The notes beneath the pieces are model-generated. The model was not told the DNA's origin. It worked only from the letters and a program-made list of their open reading frames with translations, and made no database searches. Shown piece after piece: positions 44,626 through 54,950 of a stretch of 64,000 nucleotides of DNA (positions within the stretch are counted from its first letter, which is position 1; each line of letters starts with the position of its first letter). A program made the position numbers and the translations under genes. This DNA is from Paenibacillus graminis (lineage in GTDB: Bacteria; Bacillota; Bacilli; Paenibacillales; Paenibacillaceae): the NCBI RefSeq assembly GCF_000758705.1, contig NZ_CP009287.1:6696001-6760000 (forward strand), read 5' to 3'.

Positions 44626-45594
44626 CTACAGCTTCACCGGCAATCCGCTTTTCGCGGATTCATAGGCAGCACAGGTTACTTTCAGCGTCTTATAGCCGTC
44701 TTCGTAGTCGCTGAGAATACGCGAGCGGTCACCGGTCCGCACTGCATGCAGAAACGCCTCGCTTTCGGCTGCATAAGGATTGCCGGAATTGGCATATTCC
44801 TTGCTGTCGCCGCTGCGTACCTCCATCAGCCGGTCCGGATTCCAATCCAGCAGCCCTTTGTCATTGTAAAAGCTAAGGCCCACTTGTCCAACCTCTCCCG
44901 GCAGTACACAAGTATTCGAGATATTTGCAACAATGCCGTTGTCCAGCTTAAGCGAGACCGTGCCCACATCGGCTACCGTTACGCCTTCATGCAGCTCATG
45001 CACAATCCGGTTGCCGAACATGCCATAAACCTCTGTCACCTCGCCGCCCAGATAACGCAGCAGATCGACAATATGGGTGGTCTGCTCGGTAAATTGTCCG
45101 CCGGACTGCTCCTGATCGCGCCACCAGGCAGCGCCCGGCATGCCGCCCATCCATTGCCCCACGATCATCCCTACCTTGTCGCCGCTGAGTAATTGCTTCA
45201 GCCGTGCGATGTTCTCCTGATACCGGAAGTGGTAGCCAACCGAGGTCAGCAGCCCATGCTCCTTGATATCCTGCAGCAGGCTGGCCGGAATCTCCGTGCT
45301 CGAACCCAGCGGCTTCTCCACGAAAAAAGGGATCTCCCTGCGGATCAGCGCCCGCTCAATCGCTCCATGCGACTGCGGAGGCACACAAATATACACGGCA
45401 TCCAGCTTGTGGGCATCCAGCATCTCTGTGATTTCCCCATACCCTTCAGCGCCGTAGGCACTAGCCATGTCTTCACCCTTCTGCCTGCTGCTGCCGCAGA
45501 CCGCCTGGAGCTTCACATCCTCCATTCCCGACAGCAAATCGGCATGCACCTTGGAGAACCAGCCTGTTCCTACAATTCCTATATTAAGTGTCAT
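44626..45594 (-). CDS. Gfo/Idh/MocA family oxidoreductase
   Basis: A 322-residue NAD(P)-dependent oxidoreductase with an N-terminal Rossmann fold (NIGIVGTGWFSKVHADLL) and the family EKPLGSS motif near 95 carrying the catalytic-region lysine. It would act on a sugar, polyol or sugar acid. GGAGGTAAGAGG precedes the ATG. It has no sugar transporter next to it, so the substrate remains open. A second member of the family is at 59495. Confidence 0.88.
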   Translation of the reverse strand: MTLNIGIVGTGWFSKVHADLLSGMEDVKLQAVCGSSRQKGEDMASAYGAEGYGEITEMLDAHKLDAVYICVPPQSHGAIERALIRREIPFFVEKPLGSSTEIPASLLQDIKEHGLLTSVGYHFRYQENIARLKQLLSGDKVGMIVGQWMGGMPGAAWWRDQEQSGGQFTEQTTHIVDLLRYLGGEVTEVYGMFGNRIVHELHEGVTVADVGTVSLKLDNGIVANISNTCVLPGEVGQVGLSFYNDKGLLDWNPDRLMEVRSGDSKEYANSGNPYAAESEAFLHAVRTGDRSRILSDYEDGYKTLKVTCAAYESAKSGLPVKL

Positions 45595-45647
45595 CCTCTT
45601 ACCTCCTGAAATTCTCGAATGTATGCCTTTTCAAAGATTATACCCGC

Positions 45648-47957
45648 TTAGGTCCGGATAAGGTAGGCCCGCCACTCCTCAGGGAGCAGGTCCGCATAAG
45701 GCTGCTGCAGAAAACGGTCATCCGCCAGCACGATAATGCCGCTGTCACTCTCACTGCGGATCAGTCTTCCACCCGCCTGCTGCACTTTGCACATGCCCGG
45801 ATAGACATAGGCATAATCAAAGCCGTTCTTGCCTTGGGACCCAAAATATCCGCGCAGCAGATTGCGTTCCAGTCCGACCTGCGGCAGGCCTACGCCTACA
45901 ATCATTACGCCGTTCAGGCGGTCTCCGGGCAAATCGACACCCTCTGAGAAAATCCCGCCAAGCACCGCGAAGCCAAGCAGCGTCTGCGGATTATCGGGAC
46001 GGAAGGAAGCGAGGAACGCCTCCCGGGCCTGCTCACTCATTCCGCTTCCCTGCACCAGGGTCGTGATCTCAGGATACTTGTCCGTGAATACCTCGAATAC
46101 GCTCTGTAAATAAGCATAGGATGGAAAAAACACAAGATAGTTCCCCTTCCTTGCAACCATCCCGCGCAGCGCATCGCTTAGCGGGATCAGGGAATCGGCG
46201 CGGTCATGATAACGGGTGGATACCGGAACTACGGACACTTCCCATTGCTCCTTGTGGAACGGAGATGCTACATGTAGGCTGTAATCCTCTTCCGCTGCAC
46301 CAATCATGTCCCGGTAATAGGACATCGGTGAAAGTGTCGCCGAGAAGAGAATCTGGCTGCGGAAGCCTTTGGCCATCTGCTGCAGCAGATGCGAGGGGTC
46401 CAGATTGAACAGCTTCAGGAACACATCGCCGCGCCTTACCTCGGCGTAGGTGACATACCGTTCATCATAGGTTTTGAAGGTGCGAAGCATACCCTGGACC
46501 GCATAATAAGTATCCAGCAGGCTGCCTTCCCCGTCCTCTGCCAGAGCAATGATGGCGGAGGATGGGCTTGCCAGCTCCATTTCTGCCTCAGCGGCAAACG
46601 CCTCCAGCAGCTGCGGCAATTCCCCGGGATATTCAGCCCATTGTCCCTCCCCGTTGTCATTGCAGCTTTTGCGCAGGGCAATAAAAAAGGCATTCACCGC
46701 TTTGGCCGCTGCGCTTAACGCAGGATTAACTGTCTTGTACTGCCGCTGAAGGTTCAGGAACGGCGCCTTGGTCAACGAGGCAGAGAACATTTCCCTGCCC
46801 CGGTCCACCAGGTTATGGGCCTCATCCACCAGCAGCACCGTCTTTTTCTTGCGTTCCTCCGGGAGCCGTTTCAGACTGATCCGGGGGTCATAGATATAAT
46901 TGTAATCACAAATGACCAGGTCGCAGGCATAGGCGGCGTCCAGCGAGAATTCAAATGGACACACCTCATGCCTTTGGGCATAGACGGCGATGACCTCCTG
47001 CGTCATCATTGTTTCATGCTCCAGCATGTCCAGCACAGCAGCATTGACCCGGTCATAGTAGCCCTCGGCAAACGGACAGGCCTCCTTGCTGCAAAGCCCT
47101 TCCTCACGGAAGCAGGCTTTCTCCTTGGCCGTCAGCGTAATGGCATGCAGCTGTAGGCCGCCGCCGATCAGCAGCATGACCGCCTCCTGCGCCGCAAACC
47201 GGTTAACCGTCTTCGCGGTTAAATAGAAGATTCCCGCCGCGATTTCCTCGCCCAGCGCTTTTACCGCCGGAAAAAGAGTCGACATCGTTTTACCGATGCC
47301 TGTAGGTGCCTGGGCGAACAGATTAACACCTTCAGCCACCGTCTTGTACACGGCGGCGGCGAAATGCCTCTGGCCCTGCCGGTAGTCCTGGAACGGAAAA
47401 GCCAGACTCCGGATACTTTCCCCCCTCCGCGCTTCATGACGTACCCTCAGCTTGGCATAAGGCGCATACCGGGCTACCGTTTCGGCGGCAAAGGCCTCCA
47501 GTTCTTCCCGGGCAACAGTCCTGTACAGGCTGCGCTGCTCTTCACTGCCCCTCATCACATAGGTAAGCTTAACTTCAATAGAAGAAAGCTCCTGGCCAAC
47601 CGCTATCATATAAGCATACATAAGCCCTTGCGCCCAATGAACCTCTTTGCCTTCCAGCGTGGAGTCCAAAGGTCCGGCTATGGATTTGATCTCCTCTACA
47701 ATGAGCCTGCCGTCCTCTCCGGCCAACAAACCGTCGCAGCGTCCATCGATAATAAAAAGAAGTCCCTCATAAGGAATTTCTGTCTTGAGGTAGACCTCTT
47801 TGCGGTCCCCTTCTTTATATTGCTTCTGGATATGCTGATGGATACGCGTGCCTTCCGCCATCGCCGCGCCGCTGCGGAACCCCGGCTCCAGACTGCCGCT
47901 GCTGAAGGCATACTCCACCAGCGTTCTTACCGAAAGAAATATCTCTGCATGGTCCAT
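45648..47957 (-). CDS. Nuclease-helicase fusion: PD-(D/E)XK domain plus XPD/DinG-type DNA helicase
   Basis: A 769-residue protein. Residues about 1-180 look like a RecB/Cas4-family nuclease: His in RIHQHIQ, Asp in DGRCDGLL and the E-x-K of VEEIKS. The helicase part has Walker A APTGIGKTMS (about 250), DEAH in LLVDEAHNLV, the cysteines CFREEGLC and EACPFAEG expected for a 4Fe-4S cluster and the motif VI-like MCKVQQAGGRLIRSESD near the end. It probably repairs or recombines DNA with 5'-3' unwinding. The start is ATG 47957 after GGAAGGAGG; ATG 48035 precedes that signal. Confidence 0.85.
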   Translation of the reverse strand: MDHAEIFLSVRTLVEYAFSSGSLEPGFRSGAAMAEGTRIHQHIQKQYKEGDRKEVYLKTEIPYEGLLFIIDGRCDGLLAGEDGRLIVEEIKSIAGPLDSTLEGKEVHWAQGLMYAYMIAVGQELSSIEVKLTYVMRGSEEQRSLYRTVAREELEAFAAETVARYAPYAKLRVRHEARRGESIRSLAFPFQDYRQGQRHFAAAVYKTVAEGVNLFAQAPTGIGKTMSTLFPAVKALGEEIAAGIFYLTAKTVNRFAAQEAVMLLIGGGLQLHAITLTAKEKACFREEGLCSKEACPFAEGYYDRVNAAVLDMLEHETMMTQEVIAVYAQRHEVCPFEFSLDAAYACDLVICDYNYIYDPRISLKRLPEERKKKTVLLVDEAHNLVDRGREMFSASLTKAPFLNLQRQYKTVNPALSAAAKAVNAFFIALRKSCNDNGEGQWAEYPGELPQLLEAFAAEAEMELASPSSAIIALAEDGEGSLLDTYYAVQGMLRTFKTYDERYVTYAEVRRGDVFLKLFNLDPSHLLQQMAKGFRSQILFSATLSPMSYYRDMIGAAEEDYSLHVASPFHKEQWEVSVVPVSTRYHDRADSLIPLSDALRGMVARKGNYLVFFPSYAYLQSVFEVFTDKYPEITTLVQGSGMSEQAREAFLASFRPDNPQTLLGFAVLGGIFSEGVDLPGDRLNGVMIVGVGLPQVGLERNLLRGYFGSQGKNGFDYAYVYPGMCKVQQAGGRLIRSESDSGIIVLADDRFLQQPYADLLPEEWRAYLIRT

Positions 47958-48232
47958 GTCCGTCCTCCTTCCATTGCCCGCACCTTTTTTGCCTGAAGAG
48001 GCCATTTCCGTCCTTTTTCCCCGGTTTAACCTCATTAAGAGTTGATATTCCCGGCTTCACAAGTCGGCGTTTCAAATTGCGCTTTACCAGGTAGGTATAC
48101 GGCATTTCTGATTTTTGACATTCCTCCCCCTGCGCTGCATAATAAGGACTATTGATAATGGATTCTTGTGTCTTGCGCTGCTTCCTACTAGCCGGGAATT
48201 GGTGTTTCATTATGCAGAAAGAAGGCGAAGCT

Positions 48233-50098
48233 GTGTCATCCTTAAACGTAAAACGATGGCTGATTAAGCCATTCGTATTTTTCTCCATTCTTTTTGTCCT
48301 GAAGAGTTTTCTGGCCTGGGGCGTGATTTTTGGAGATCTCCTCTCCTGGAAAACACTATTAACGGAAATCCCTTTTGTCTGGGCCTTGTTCGCCCTTATC
48401 GAACGCTTCGCTTCCAAACGGAAGCTTGGCTATTACATGACGGTCAATCTGCTCGTCACCGCAATCTTTTTTGCCGCCATTATGTACTTTAAATATTATG
48501 GGGTTATCGTCACTTACCATGCGGCAGAGCAGGTGAATCAGGTCACCGCTGTCCGCAACAGTGTATTCTCCCTGATGGACCCGTATTATCTGCTGATATT
48601 TGCCGACATTATCGTCCTCGGCATCTATTTCTTTTTCAATAAGAAGGGCCGTGCCTACAAAAAGGATAACATTAATCACCGCAGCGGAAAACTCTCGCAC
48701 AGTCTTTTGTTCGCAGTCTCGCTGGCCCTTTGCTTATTCAATATCCTGCCCAACAAGGCCAGTATGAATGAAATCAAGAAGGCGCAGGAGATGGGCATCC
48801 TGAATTATGAGGCGTACACGATTTTTGCCAAAGACAAACCTGAGCTTGTGAATGCCAGCGAAATCACTCAGGATGCCATCAACAAGCTCAAGGGAATCGA
48901 TCCTGCTGCGGTTTCACCGCTTCAGGGGGCAGCCAAGGGCAAGAATCTGGTTATTATTCAATTGGAATCATTCCAAAGCTTCCTGCTTGGACTTAAGGTA
49001 GACGGCCACGAAATTACGCCCAATCTGAACCGCTTGATGGAAAACAGTCTGTATCTCCCTAATTTTTATCAAATGGTTGGCCAGGGTAACACATCAGATG
49101 CCGAGTTCGTGGTCAACTCTTCCTTCTACATTCCGCCGCAGGGTGCGGCTACCATGGCGTATGTCGACAAGGAGCTGCCCAGCCTGCCGCGTCTTTTGCA
49201 GGAAAACGGCTACCAGACAGCCACCTTCCATACTAATGATGTGGAGTTCTGGAACCGCGGGGAGCTGTACAGCTCTCTCGGCTGGGAGCATTATTACGAC
49301 CATAAATTCTTCGGGGACGAGGATACCTTTTTCTTCGGGCCTTCCGACGAGGCACTCTACCGCAAGACCGCAGATAAGCTGAAGGAAATGGATGCGGACA
49401 GTAAGCCTTTCTACGCCCAGGTCATTTCGATGTCAGCCCATCATCCGTTCACTATTCCTGAGGAGAAATACAAGATGAAGCTGCCGGAGCGGTATGAGGG
49501 CACTTTTGTCGGGGATTATATCCGGTCCCAGAATTATGCCGACTTTGCCTTTGGTCAGTTCGTGGATGAGCTCAAGGCAGACGGGGTATGGGACAACAGC
49601 CTGATCATGGTCTATGGGGACCATATGGGACTGCCGATTTATTCCCTGGACCATGACGACAAGGAATTGATGAAGGAAATCTACGGTCATGAATATGAAT
49701 ATGCAGATATGCTTAATATCCCGCTGATCATTCATGAGGAAGGCAAGATCGGGACACAAATCCTTGATCATGTCGGCGGTGAAGTGGATATTATGCCAAC
49801 GGCAGCCAGCCTGCTGGGCGTTTCGATGGACAACAACATTCACTTCGGCCAGGATCTGACAAGCCAGTCCTACAACCTGCTGCCGCAGCGTTATTATCTC
49901 CCTACCGGGTCCTTTATTGCCAGCTCCGGTCTGCTGATTCCCGGCAACAGCTTCGAGGATAACACACAGTTCACTCTGGCTTCAGGAGGCAAGGCGCCTG
50001 CCGGAACCGAGGATGAATACAACCGTGCGCTGCGTTTGCGCCAGCTCTCGGACAGCTACGTAACGCAGCTTCCTGATAAAGTAAAAGATACAGAATAA
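48233..50098 (+). CDS. LTA synthase family membrane sulfatase-like protein
   Basis: About 621 residues: five N-terminal TMs (to about 185) then an extracytoplasmic alkaline-phosphatase-superfamily domain. The metal-site Glu lies in VIIQLESFQS, the catalytic Thr in QGNTSDAEFVV and His/Asp in VYGDHMGLP. It would transfer glycerol phosphate from phosphatidylglycerol onto a lipoteichoic acid chain, like LtaS/YfnI/YqgS. The start is GTG 48233 (AAGG seven bases before); the ATG at 48152 would add a non-family segment. Confidence 0.9.
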   Translation: MSSLNVKRWLIKPFVFFSILFVLKSFLAWGVIFGDLLSWKTLLTEIPFVWALFALIERFASKRKLGYYMTVNLLVTAIFFAAIMYFKYYGVIVTYHAAEQVNQVTAVRNSVFSLMDPYYLLIFADIIVLGIYFFFNKKGRAYKKDNINHRSGKLSHSLLFAVSLALCLFNILPNKASMNEIKKAQEMGILNYEAYTIFAKDKPELVNASEITQDAINKLKGIDPAAVSPLQGAAKGKNLVIIQLESFQSFLLGLKVDGHEITPNLNRLMENSLYLPNFYQMVGQGNTSDAEFVVNSSFYIPPQGAATMAYVDKELPSLPRLLQENGYQTATFHTNDVEFWNRGELYSSLGWEHYYDHKFFGDEDTFFFGPSDEALYRKTADKLKEMDADSKPFYAQVISMSAHHPFTIPEEKYKMKLPERYEGTFVGDYIRSQNYADFAFGQFVDELKADGVWDNSLIMVYGDHMGLPIYSLDHDDKELMKEIYGHEYEYADMLNIPLIIHEEGKIGTQILDHVGGEVDIMPTAASLLGVSMDNNIHFGQDLTSQSYNLLPQRYYLPTGSFIASSGLLIPGNSFEDNTQFTLASGGKAPAGTEDEYNRALRLRQLSDSYVTQLPDKVKDTE

Positions 50099-50116
50099 CT
50101 AGCCCTCATAGCTGAC

Positions 50117-50258
50117 AACAAGTAGAAACGGCTACGCCGTCCTTATTAAGACAGTACCCGTTTCAGCGAGAAATAGAAGGATAATTTATTGCGTGAAGCA
50201 TATAAATTCTTATATTTTTAACAAAGCCGCGCTTCCGGATACCGGAGCGCGGCTTTGT
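50117..50258. repeat. Dispersed intergenic repeat, copy B, with attached hairpin
   Basis: ACAAGTAGAAACGGCTACGC opens the element; its core (CCGTTTCAGCGAGAAATAGA, then AGGATAATTTATTGCGTGAA) matches copies A and C. It ends with a 13-bp perfect hairpin, ACAAAGCCGCGCT (50221-50233) with AGCGCGGCTTTGT (50246-50258), which may terminate either gene. It lies between the converging LTA synthase and MarR genes. Confidence 0.85.
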
Positions 50259-50278
50259 GCGATTACCTATATTGAACG

Positions 50279-50710
50279 TTAACGTTCCTGCTGGTCCAGC
50301 ATCTGATAATAATCGGCGAAATTTTGCAGCTCTTCCGGCTGCAGTATGGCCAAATATTCGCTAAGCAGAAGCAGGAAGCGGTATTTCCCTTCTTCAAGCA
50401 GCTTCTTTCCCTTGTCGGTAAGGGTCACAATGACGGCTCTGCGGTCGTGTTCATCCTGCTCGCGCGCGCTTAGTCCCAGCAGTTCCAGACGGTCCAGCAT
50501 CACTGTTACCGCACTGGATTTGACCTCCATTTTGTCCGCGAGCTGGATCACCCGCGGATTCTGCTCCTGCGCGATCATGCGAAGCAGGCCAAATTGCGGC
50601 ACGGTAAGCCCGATTTCCTGGTGCAGGGACATTTGTGAGGCAATTTTGCGCTGTACCTTCCACATGGATAATCCTAAACGTTCTACCAGCGGATCGATTT
50701 GTTGCGACAT
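50279..50710 (-). CDS. MarR family transcriptional regulator
   Basis: A 143-residue winged-helix regulator: recognition helix region VIQLADKMEVKSSAVTVMLD and wing ARE-QDEHDRRAVIVTLTDKGKK. GGAG lies nine bases before the ATG. It is convergent with the LTA synthase and divergent from the chemoreceptor gene at 50921. The effector and targets are unknown. Confidence 0.88.
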   Translation of the reverse strand: MSQQIDPLVERLGLSMWKVQRKIASQMSLHQEIGLTVPQFGLLRMIAQEQNPRVIQLADKMEVKSSAVTVMLDRLELLGLSAREQDEHDRRAVIVTLTDKGKKLLEEGKYRFLLLLSEYLAILQPEELQNFADYYQMLDQQER

Positions 50711-50920
50711 TTCTTTCAGCTCCAGTCCGTTTGTCCTGATTCAAGCGTAACATTATCACGGGGTTTGATTCAATGCTTTTATCCAGTCACATTTTTACAT
50801 AATACGTCATGTTCCGACACAAAAATATTATATTTGCGCTGGCATTGATGCGCTATAATCGTAGCAGTGATACAACGGTATTACTGAAAACATTAGAAGC
50901 AGGGTTGGTGGTACTAAAAT

Positions 50921-52615
50921 ATGAAATTGGCAACAAAATTAACTTGGATGATCCTTATTGTGTTGCTCCTTGTAGGGTCTTCCATCGGATTCTTTGGTTA
51001 CCGTGCCGCCTATCATCAGGTAGATGAGGCTGCGGGAATCGAACTGGTGGGCTGCGCCAATATTACAACCGGCCTGATTGATCCCGCCGACATTTCAGCA
51101 CTTGTCAGCGGGGATCGCAGCAAAGTGTCTGCAATTGAAGACCGGATCGGCTGGATTGTGGCACATAAGCCGATTTTCAAAGAAGCATTTATCCTGTCAC
51201 TGGACGGTAAAATACTCGCCGCCGACGCCAGCTTTAAGAAAAGAGGCTATAAAGCCGGAGATGACTTCTATTTTACAGAAGAAGATAAAGCCATGATTAC
51301 TACCATGAAGCATTCCGCATACTCCAAAGTTTATACATATCAAGGAACCTCGCTCAAAACCGGGTATGGCCCCATTTATCAGGATCATGATCCCACCAAA
51401 CCTATTATTGCCCTGATGGCTATCAATTTTGACGGCCCCTTAATTCAAGAGCGGACGATGGATATTATTGTTCAGCCTTTCATCATCGGCGGTGCCATTC
51501 TGATCGTAGCCATTCTCGCCGCCTACCTGATGATCCGCCGTATGGTAAGCCCGCTCACCAAGCTGTCCGGCTCTGTGAACACTATTGCGAGAGGCGACCT
51601 GACCCATGAACCGCTGCTCTTCAACAGCAAAGATGAAATCGGGACACTGGCCCGTGACTTCAATGACATGACCCTGAATCTGCGCGACATTATCACCCAG
51701 GTGAATGACACTTCCATGCTGGTAGCCTCTTCTTCCCAAGAGCTGACTGCAAGTGCCCAGGAGACGAACCGTGCCGGAGAGCATAGTGCGAATGTTACCA
51801 TTGAGCTGGCTGAGGGTGCGGGTACCCAGCTGAAGGACCTGGAAGGAAGCTATCAGGCTGTACAGGATATGTCCCGCTTCATTAGCGAGATCGCCGGAAA
51901 TGCCGACAGCGCGAAGGATACCGCTGCAAATAACGCCCAAAAAGCCCGCCTCGGACGGCAATCGCTGGACTCTACAACCTCTCAGATAGGGATTGTGAGC
52001 GAAAGCATCCATGACCTTTCGGACATTATCGATACGCTGGGCAGCCACTCCAAGGAGATTGAGAACATCGTAGGTACGATTTCCAGTATCGCTGAAGAAA
52101 CCAATCTGCTGGCATTGAATGCAGCGATCGAAGCTGCACGTGCCGGAGAAGAAGGCCGGGGCTTTGCCATCGTTGCCGGCTCTGTCCGCAAACTTGCCGA
52201 GCGTTCAGCCGCATCCGCCGGCCAGATCGGCGAGCTGGTCAGCCTGATCATCAGCCAGATGGATAACGCCGGTGAAACCATGAAACGTTCAACGGAAGAA
52301 ATGGAGCAGGGCAAGGAGCTGATCCTGTCCGCCGGACGCTCATTCTCCGAGATCGAGACCTCGGTCTCTGACATGTCTTCACAGAGCCAGCAGATCTCCG
52401 AGACCGTCCGTGAACTGGGCCTGATTGCAGGCGGACTTGTGGAGTCGATTCAGAAAATTGTCACTGTGTCCAATTATACGGCAGAAGGGGCCATGACCCT
52501 CTCCGCCACTTCCCAGGAACAGCTGGCAGCGATGGAAGAAGTGGAATCTTCAGCCGGGTTCCTTTCATCTCTGGCAGAGAAGCTGCAGGTTCTGGTAGAG
52601 CGGTTCAAGGTCTAG
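50921..52615 (+). CDS. Methyl-accepting chemotaxis protein with single Cache sensor
   Basis: A 564-residue chemoreceptor: TM1 about 9-30, an extracytoplasmic sensor about 35-185 with a Cache-like fold (AFILSLDGKILAADASFKKR), TM2 about 190-208, HAMP (RMVSPLTKLSGSVNTIARGD), and the signalling hairpin tip [20 protein letters not shown] with GRGFAIVAGSVRKLAERS. The ligand is unknown. It is monocistronic, ending at a strong bidirectional terminator. Confidence 0.92.
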   Translation: MKLATKLTWMILIVLLLVGSSIGFFGYRAAYHQVDEAAGIELVGCANITTGLIDPADISALVSGDRSKVSAIEDRIGWIVAHKPIFKEAFILSLDGKILAADASFKKRGYKAGDDFYFTEEDKAMITTMKHSAYSKVYTYQGTSLKTGYGPIYQDHDPTKPIIALMAINFDGPLIQERTMDIIVQPFIIGGAILIVAILAAYLMIRRMVSPLTKLSGSVNTIARGDLTHEPLLFNSKDEIGTLARDFNDMTLNLRDIITQVNDTSMLVASSSQELTASAQETNRAGEHSANVTIELAEGAGTQLKDLEGSYQAVQDMSRFISEIAGNADSAKDTAANNAQKARLGRQSLDSTTSQIGIVSESIHDLSDIIDTLGSHSKEIENIVGTISSIAEETNLLALNAAIEAARAGEEGRGFAIVAGSVRKLAERSAASAGQIGELVSLIISQMDNAGETMKRSTEEMEQGKELILSAGRSFSEIETSVSDMSSQSQQISETVRELGLIAGGLVESIQKIVTVSNYTAEGAMTLSATSQEQLAAMEEVESSAGFLSSLAEKLQVLVERFKV

Positions 52616-52642
52616 GGGGACTATATAGGCTTTAATGTATAA

Positions 52643-52684
52643 GCAAACAGCGCAGAACCTCCCAAGAGGTTCTGCGCTGTTTGC
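52643..52684. terminator. Strong bidirectional terminator
   Basis: GCAAACAGCGCAGAACCTC and GAGGTTCTGCGCTGTTTGC form a 19-bp perfect stem with a four-base loop, between the convergent chemoreceptor and GGDEF-EAL genes. T-runs are short. Confidence 0.85.
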
Positions 52685-52709
52685 TGCAGGATAAGCTGAA
52701 TGTATTACA

Positions 52710-54719
52710 TTATGCCGTATTCTCTATGAACCACTGCCCCAGTTCACTGACAGGCATGGGCCTTCCGTAATAAAAGCCCTGCATCACCCGGCAGCCCAGG
52801 GACTGCAGCAGTTCAATCTGCTCAGGGGTTTCCACACCTTCGGCGACAACCTCCATATTGAGGTTGCTGGCGATGGCAATTATATTGCTGATGATGGCCT
52901 TCTTGGAATGCATCTTGCTCTTGCGGATGAATACCTGGTCAATCTTCAGTGTGTTCACCGGAATTTCATCCAGATTCCCAAGGGAGGAGAAGCCGGTGCC
53001 GAAATCATCCAGTGATACCCGCACCCCAAGACTCCGCAGCTTGGAGAGTTGGGCTACCGTCTCTTCCATATTGTTCATGGCGATGGATTCCGTGATCTCC
53101 AGCTCCAGGAAATGCGGTTCCAGGCCGGAGCGGACCAGCGCCTCTTCAACCACCTCATAGAGGCTGCCGCCTTCAAACATCCGGGCCGACATGTTAATGG
53201 AGACGGCAACGTTGGCTACGCTTGCCTTGTGCCAGAGCTTATTCTGGCTGCACACATCATGCAGCATCCAATACGTGATGGGCACAATAAGTCCAGTCTC
53301 CTCGGCGATGGGAATGAATTCGGCAGGCGAAATAATGCCATGTTCCGGGTGCCTCCAGCGCAGCAGCGCCTCCAGCCCGACGGTTACGTTCATGAGCGAA
53401 TCCCATTTCGGCTGATAGACCACCATAAATTCTGAACGGGCCAGCGCCTTGCGCAAATCCTTCTCCAGCGACATCCGCCAGAGCTGATGGCGGTTCATTT
53501 CCTGATCGAACACACTGAATTTATTCTTGCCGGAGTCCTTGGAGGTATACAGCGCTGTGTCCGCCGCCTTCATCAGTGCAGAGCGGTCTGTCCCGTGCAA
53601 GGGAGTCATACTGATGCCGACACTCGCTGTAACATACAGTTCATTGCCCTCAATGCTGTAAGCCTTTTTCACTTCCCGCAGGATGTGCTGTGCTTCCTCC
53701 CGGGCAGCTTCCATGGTACAGACCGGCAGTGCAATCAGAAATTCATCCCCGCCCAGCCGGAAAACTTTGCCCTTGGCATTGATCACACGCCGCAATCTCC
53801 CCGCAACTTCCTGGAGCAGCATGTCTCCGATATCATGTCCCAAGGTATCATTAATCGACTTGAACCGGTCCAGATCGACAAAAAGCACCGCACCCGAGGG
53901 CCCGCCAAAAAATTCACCTTTGAAGTAACGTTCCAGCCCATGCCGGTTCGGCAGCTCTGTCAGAGGGTCATGATAGGCCATACGCTCCAGCACATGCCGG
54001 TCCAGAAATACTGCGCCGCAAGATACCGCAAGCATAAACAGAGTGACAAGAGAAACCCCCGTCAGCAGAACCACATCCGCCTCCATCAGAAGAGGCTTAG
54101 CGCCAGTCCAGTTGTCAACCTCCCAAAAGCTGGCCCGCAGGCTGATATAATGCATTCCGGTAACGGCAAGCCCAATGAACACCGCGGAGTACAGCTTCCA
54201 GCGGCTGAAACCGGTATAATCCTTGAATTTGTGAAAAAGAAATACGGCGGTATACGAAGCCAGACAAGCGACGGCCACGGACAGCCCCTGGGTCAGCGTC
54301 TCATAATGAATCCCTGTCTGCAGCTTCATGGAGTACATGCCCATATAATGCATCATGGAAATCCCGCTGCCGAGAATCAGGCCGCTGAGCAGCAGACGCC
54401 CTGTTCTCAGGCGTGACATTGTGGCGATCCATAACGATAGATAACACGCACACAGACTGATCACCAGTGAGAAACCGGCTATTCCCGGATGATAGCTTAC
54501 CTTGAACGGAAGGTAACTCGCCATAATTCCCACGAAGTGCATCGCCCATAATCCGCTCCCCAGCACACAGGCGCTGGATAGCAGCCATAAGCGTCTTACC
54601 CTGCCAGCAGAATGGAAAACCTGTAAAATTAAATTAAGCGCTGAATAGGCTGCTGTGGCAGCAAGCGCAAAAGACAGCAAAACCATCCATAGGTTATAGT
54701 GGATTCCCATTTGATCCAT
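52710..54719 (-). CDS. Cyclic-di-GMP regulator: MHYT sensor with GGDEF and EAL domains
   Basis: About 669 residues. The N-terminal MHYT sensor has seven TMs and three metal/gas-sensing motifs MHFVG, MHYMG and MHYIS. The GGDEF domain carries RLGGDEFLIAL, intact for diguanylate cyclase activity, and the EAL domain has EALLRWRHP, LEITESIA and DDFGTGFSSL, intact for phosphodiesterase activity. MHYT domains are proposed to sense oxygen, CO or NO through copper. It could switch motility and biofilm states. The start is ATG 54719 with AGAGG six bases before; ATG 54749 is less supported. Confidence 0.9.
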   Translation of the reverse strand: MDQMGIHYNLWMVLLSFALAATAAYSALNLILQVFHSAGRVRRLWLLSSACVLGSGLWAMHFVGIMASYLPFKVSYHPGIAGFSLVISLCACYLSLWIATMSRLRTGRLLLSGLILGSGISMMHYMGMYSMKLQTGIHYETLTQGLSVAVACLASYTAVFLFHKFKDYTGFSRWKLYSAVFIGLAVTGMHYISLRASFWEVDNWTGAKPLLMEADVVLLTGVSLVTLFMLAVSCGAVFLDRHVLERMAYHDPLTELPNRHGLERYFKGEFFGGPSGAVLFVDLDRFKSINDTLGHDIGDMLLQEVAGRLRRVINAKGKVFRLGGDEFLIALPVCTMEAAREEAQHILREVKKAYSIEGNELYVTASVGISMTPLHGTDRSALMKAADTALYTSKDSGKNKFSVFDQEMNRHQLWRMSLEKDLRKALARSEFMVVYQPKWDSLMNVTVGLEALLRWRHPEHGIISPAEFIPIAEETGLIVPITYWMLHDVCSQNKLWHKASVANVAVSINMSARMFEGGSLYEVVEEALVRSGLEPHFLELEITESIAMNNMEETVAQLSKLRSLGVRVSLDDFGTGFSSLGNLDEIPVNTLKIDQVFIRKSKMHSKKAIISNIIAIASNLNMEVVAEGVETPEQIELLQSLGCRVMQGFYYGRPMPVSELGQWFIENTA

Positions 54720-54950
54720 AGTTGACCTCTTCACCATTATAATTATCATCGTCGCTGCAGTACATTTGCTATGTCAAAATCAATATACGAATATCAGATA
54801 AATGGAAGAGTGCATAAAGATTATAGGCCATCCCTGAAAGTAAACTTTAGCTGTATTCTAACCTGTATTTAGTACACTGTCTAAGTAAATACTGGAACTT
54901 AGACCCTTTTTTTAGTGCCGGCAAAAAATGTCCATATTTGCCTGTCAGCA

